Shown: piece after piece, positions 62,366-64,000 of the stretch
Numbering within the stretch: the stretch's first letter is position 1
Layout: the number at the start of each line of letters is the position of its first letter
NCBI RefSeq assembly: GCF_900187455.1
Contig: NZ_FYDX01000011.1
Coordinates: 1-64,000, forward strand
From: Pseudomonas sp. Irchel 3E13
Lineage (GTDB): Bacteria > Pseudomonadota > Gammaproteobacteria > Pseudomonadales > Pseudomonadaceae
Reading direction: 5' to 3'
DNA length: 64,000 nt
The notes under the pieces: model-generated
Database searches by the model: none
Told to the model about the DNA's origin: nothing
Seen by the model: the letters and a program-made list of their open reading frames with translations, nothing else
Made by a program: the position numbers and the translations under genes

Positions 62366-63680
62366 GGCTGTGGCCTCCTTTCAGCCCGGTGAGTTGCACG
62401 TAGCGCTGGGTTGCCGCCAGCCCGCGTGGGCTGGCATGGCGGTCCTTGCCCATGGCGTCGATGAGTTGCGTCACCGACAGCCCATCCGGCAAAGCCGGCA
62501 ACAACGGCTCGGCGAGGGCGACCGGCCTGTGCCGGCGCTTCTGCGGCTGCCAGTCGCCGGCGATCCAGTCGTGCAGCAGTTGCTTCTCGTAGGGACTTAA
62601 CACGCCGAACATCACCGCCTTCGGGCCCTCGATCAATTGCCAGAAACGGCTTTCAGCCGGGTCGCGATCGCGCAGGATCCAGCCTTTGTCCTGCAACACC
62701 TGGAGAAACGCCGGGAAACTGCCCGGCGCGGACAGCCACTGATTGACCGTGCGCCCGTCCAAGCGGCAGTGGTCAGAATGCAGGTGCTGGCCGAAGATCC
62801 GCTTGCGCTCAAGCGCCGCGAGCAATTCGCTTTCCAGGTCGAACCCGGCGGCGATGTCCATGGAGCCGGCGCTCAAGTCATTGAGCCGATAACCGCGGGC
62901 GACACGCCGATAGAACGCCTCGCCGTCCTGCTCTGGCCAGAGTTGGCGCAGGGCCTCCAGGGCCTTGCGCGCATGACCGGTGCTGGCGTTGTCGATGGTG
63001 ACGTGGAGGCGGAAGTACTGCGCGTCAATGCCCAGTTCCTCCAGCTCGAAGGTACTGATCAGCAAGTGCAGGGGAAGCTGTTCATAGCCAAGGTTGTAAC
63101 CCAGCACTTCGGGCAGGAAACGCTCGCTCTCCTGGCCGAGCGCCAGTTGCAGTGCCCCTTGCAGATAGCGCTCGTCGGCCAGCGGTAGCTGCTCGTGACA
63201 GCCCAGGCCGGCGAGCAGGCGGCGGAAAATCACCACGTGGTTGCAGGCCGGCTGGCCATCGCCGAGTTCTTCCAGATAGATGCGGATCAGCCCGTGGTAA
63301 CGCGGGTCGTCCCAGTGATGCAGGGCGCCCTGCAGCCAGGCGCCGTCGACGCACTTGGTCGGCGTGACCTGCTGGAGAAAATACAGCGCATGTGCGCGGC
63401 TGCCGAACATGCGCCGGGGCGCGCCGTCACGACGTTCGGCGAGGTAGTCGGCGTACTGCCGGGCGACCTGCAACGCATGTTCCTGGCTCCACGCCTCCAG
63501 TTGCTCGGGAGACGCCGGCAAGTCATCGGCCAGGGCATCGGCGCGACGCAACTGGCCGTTCAACCACGCGGCAGTGTCAGGGCAGTCGCCGCGCAACAAG
63601 GCGCGATAGCGGGCCTCCAGGCTGTCGGCCTGTGCTGCGGGAGTGGCAATGACACCCGCCAGATCTGACATTTGATTCAT
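62349..63680 (-). CDS. iron-containing redox enzyme (haem-oxygenase-like diiron oxidase)
   Basis: A 443-residue protein whose centre (about residues 120-260) has the ligand pattern of haem-oxygenase-like diiron oxidases: Glu in IYLEELGDG, His in CNHVVIF, Glu in FELEELG and the H-x3-D-x5-H segment LHVTIDNASTGH. Relatives cleave or desaturate fatty acids, amino acids or natural-product precursors with O2. The C-terminal ~180 residues (WLSAPGSFPAFLQVL, MFGVLSPYEKQLLHDWI) look like a separate helical domain. The start at 63680 has GAGGGG upstream. It forms an operon with the methyltransferase gene. Confidence 0.82.
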   Translation of the reverse strand: MNQMSDLAGVIATPAAQADSLEARYRALLRGDCPDTAAWLNGQLRRADALADDLPASPEQLEAWSQEHALQVARQYADYLAERRDGAPRRMFGSRAHALYFLQQVTPTKCVDGAWLQGALHHWDDPRYHGLIRIYLEELGDGQPACNHVVIFRRLLAGLGCHEQLPLADERYLQGALQLALGQESERFLPEVLGYNLGYEQLPLHLLISTFELEELGIDAQYFRLHVTIDNASTGHARKALEALRQLWPEQDGEAFYRRVARGYRLNDLSAGSMDIAAGFDLESELLAALERKRIFGQHLHSDHCRLDGRTVNQWLSAPGSFPAFLQVLQDKGWILRDRDPAESRFWQLIEGPKAVMFGVLSPYEKQLLHDWIAGDWQPQKRRHRPVALAEPLLPALPDGLSVTQLIDAMGKDRHASPRGLAATQRYVQLTGLKGGHSHATDR

Positions 63681-63947
63681 GACCACCCCTCTTCCACGCG
63701 CTGACCTTGCTTATCCAAGGGAGGCGCTGCGCGCAGGGGAAGTTCAGAACGATTGCGCCACGTCAGGATGGGCGGGAGGCGGCTTACCTTAGGCTTGCCA
63801 GTGCGGGATCGATTAAAGATTATTCATATTTGAGCTAAGGGCTGGAGAGCAATCGACAGGCTCTGAGCCATACTCCAGAATGTCACGATTAGAAAAATAA
63901 AAACTCTTGCACAGCCAACGACATACCTTCTTTTAGTGAGCACTTAC
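63681..63947. other. divergent intergenic region at the right end
   Basis: About 267 bases between the diiron-type enzyme gene (leftward) and a rightward gene. It is A/T-rich from about 63810 on and must hold two promoters, but no clear motif was identified. Confidence 0.4.
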
Positions 63948-64000
63948 GTGAAAACCTCTCTTTCGATTCTCAGTCTGCTGCTGGTGCTCACCGGCACCGC
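63948..64000 (+). CDS. start of an exported protein, cut by the window edge
   Basis: A GTG-initiated frame of 17 complete codons reads VKTSLSILSLLLVLTGTA (first residue Met when initiated), a typical signal peptide with a basic start and hydrophobic core. The ribosome-binding site is weak (AGTGAG), so the exact start is uncertain. The rest lies beyond the window and the product cannot be named. Confidence 0.45.
   Translation, partial: MKTSLSILSLLLVLTGT

Overview
The window is a stretch of a Pseudomonas chromosome, most likely the P. fluorescens species complex. The DNA is GC-rich and gene-dense. It carries a typical Pseudomonas rRNA leader, a Pseudomonas-type extragenic palindrome (GCGAGC-AA-GCTCGC), a shaA-G antiporter operon, an ercS/ercA/exaC alcohol-oxidation block, ChrR, a PauB-type oxidase and a PA2778-family lipoprotein. 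No phage, insertion sequence, integrase or CRISPR array was seen.

Layout. 1-0.4 kb: minus-strand leader of an rRNA operon whose 16S gene lies off the left edge, with three stacked promoters and boxA. 0.5-11.3 kb: housekeeping and accessory genes (rhtA exporter, small lipoprotein, M24 aminopeptidase, cysteine desulfurase, DUF3182-hydrolase pair, monooxygenase, soxR, GlxA-like regulator, isochorismatase-like hydrolase, XRE-cupin regulator, EamA transporter). 11.4-17.5 kb: six-gene Sha/Mrp cation/proton antiporter operon behind an unusual palindrome-rich leader. 17.5-20.7 kb: two small conserved genes, a chemoreceptor-like protein with a C-terminal domain, and a DksA/TraR paralogue lacking part of its zinc ligand set. 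21.0-25.6 kb: hybrid kinase ercS, ercA, a 23-codon orphan pqqA, and exaC. 25.8-45.5 kb: two 1525-residue dermonecrotic-toxin-like paralogues in tandem, a five-gene beta-oxidation operon of the isoleucine/short-chain acyl-CoA type, then a 1514-residue DUF6543-LRR-NEL putative E3 ubiquitin ligase. 45.6-49.6 kb: AraC regulator, LysR regulator and the divergent phnWX 2-aminoethylphosphonate pathway. 49.6-53.6 kb: chrR, a small protein, two tandem tRNA-Val(GAC) units each with its own promoter and terminator, a pauB-like oxidase, a degenerate C39-like lipoprotein and a small membrane protein. 53.6-64 kb: a 128-bp inverted repeat, terC, a lipoprotein, nhaR, an MFS exporter, sstT, yceH, an AroE-like paralogue, small proteins, and a methyltransferase/haem-oxygenase-like diiron enzyme pair. 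A secreted-protein gene is cut by the right edge.

How the parts work together. ErcS, ErcA, PqqA and ExaC fit PQQ-dependent alcohol oxidation: PqqA supplies the cofactor precursor, ExaC oxidises the aldehyde, and ErcA/ErcS act in the regulatory cascade. The acyl-CoA operon would activate and degrade a short or branched acid. A Crc/Hfq-type A-rich motif sits at the translation start of both ercA and the acyl-CoA synthetase gene, suggesting catabolite repression of both carbon-use modules. The three giant toxin-like genes make 20-45 kb the most distinctive part of the window. One has a complete CxD catalytic motif of bacterial NEL ubiquitin ligases, so a role against eukaryotic hosts or predators is plausible. 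No secretion system is visible here.
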